From positions 1 to 5,372 of the forward strand of contig CAJMQD010000087.1 of the NCBI GenBank assembly GCA_905215425.1: DNA of 5,372 nt. The letters run 5' to 3'. Positions within the stretch are counted from its first letter, which is position 1, and each line of letters opens with the position of its first letter. Below, piece after piece: positions 5,317 to 5,372 of the stretch. The position numbers and the translations under genes are program-made. Below the pieces are notes generated by a model. That model saw only the letters and a list, made by a program, of their open reading frames with translations, was not told the origin of the DNA and did not search any database. This DNA comes from an uncultured bacterium (lineage in GTDB: Bacteria; Bacillota; Clostridia; Oscillospirales; Oscillospiraceae).

Positions 5317-5334
5317 CCCTCCTGCGCAGGAGGG
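5317..5334. repeat. Perfect 18-bp palindrome upstream of the YkvI-family gene
   Basis: CCCTCCTGCGCAGGAGGG reads the same on both strands and lies 57 bp before the YkvI-family start codon. On the top strand it is followed by GGCA then AATTTTTC, so it could form a 7-bp hairpin with a GCGC loop and act as a weak rightward terminator. As double-stranded DNA it could instead be an operator for a dimeric regulator. No clear promoter was identified around it. Confidence 0.5.
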
Positions 5335-5372
5335 GGCAATTTTTCTCTGCCAAAGGTGGAATTGCTTTCTTG

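Overview
The window looks like chromosomal DNA of an anaerobic, GC-rich Firmicute, most likely an Oscillospiraceae (Flavonifractor / Lawsonibacter / Intestinimonas-like) gut bacterium. This is inferred from strong GGAGG-type ribosome binding sites, the flavin/iron-sulfur electron-transfer genes in a high-GC coding style, a clostridial secreted transglutaminase and a YkvI-type membrane protein. No tRNA, rRNA, insertion sequence or CRISPR array was seen.

Left part (2-2567, + strand): the end of one operon. It holds the C-terminal 171 residues of a NuoF/HydB-like NADH-oxidising subunit with an appended two-cluster ferredoxin domain. A 678-residue protein follows 13 bp later; it joins a NuoG-type [2Fe-2S] domain, a GltD/NfnB-like flavin module and a C-terminal two-cluster ferredoxin domain. 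Together they look like the electron-input or bifurcating module of a soluble NAD(P)H/ferredoxin enzyme (hydrogenase, formate dehydrogenase or a related complex). The catalytic partner is not in the window, and a terminator closes the operon directly after the second gene.

Convergent intergenic region (2568-2897): five clear hairpins, plus a weaker sixth, are packed end to end between two converging genes. The outermost ones on the left are good terminators; the middle ones have no obvious U-tract and look like repeat-type structures.

Right part (2898-5260, - strand): a secreted transglutaminase-like protein (270 aa, Cys-His-Asp triad intact) with a long structured leader. The leader carries two tandem copies of the c-di-GMP-I (GEMM-I) riboswitch aptamer behind a good sigma-A type promoter. 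The gene-proximal aptamer ends one base before the Shine-Dalgarno sequence; the distal one is followed by a run of seven U. Upstream of that promoter is a ten-helix YkvI-family membrane protein on the same strand, with no convincing terminator between the two genes.

The most notable element is the tandem c-di-GMP riboswitch controlling a secreted cysteine transglutaminase. It suggests that c-di-GMP tunes a cell-surface or extracellular activity, possibly at two levels (transcript elongation and translation initiation).
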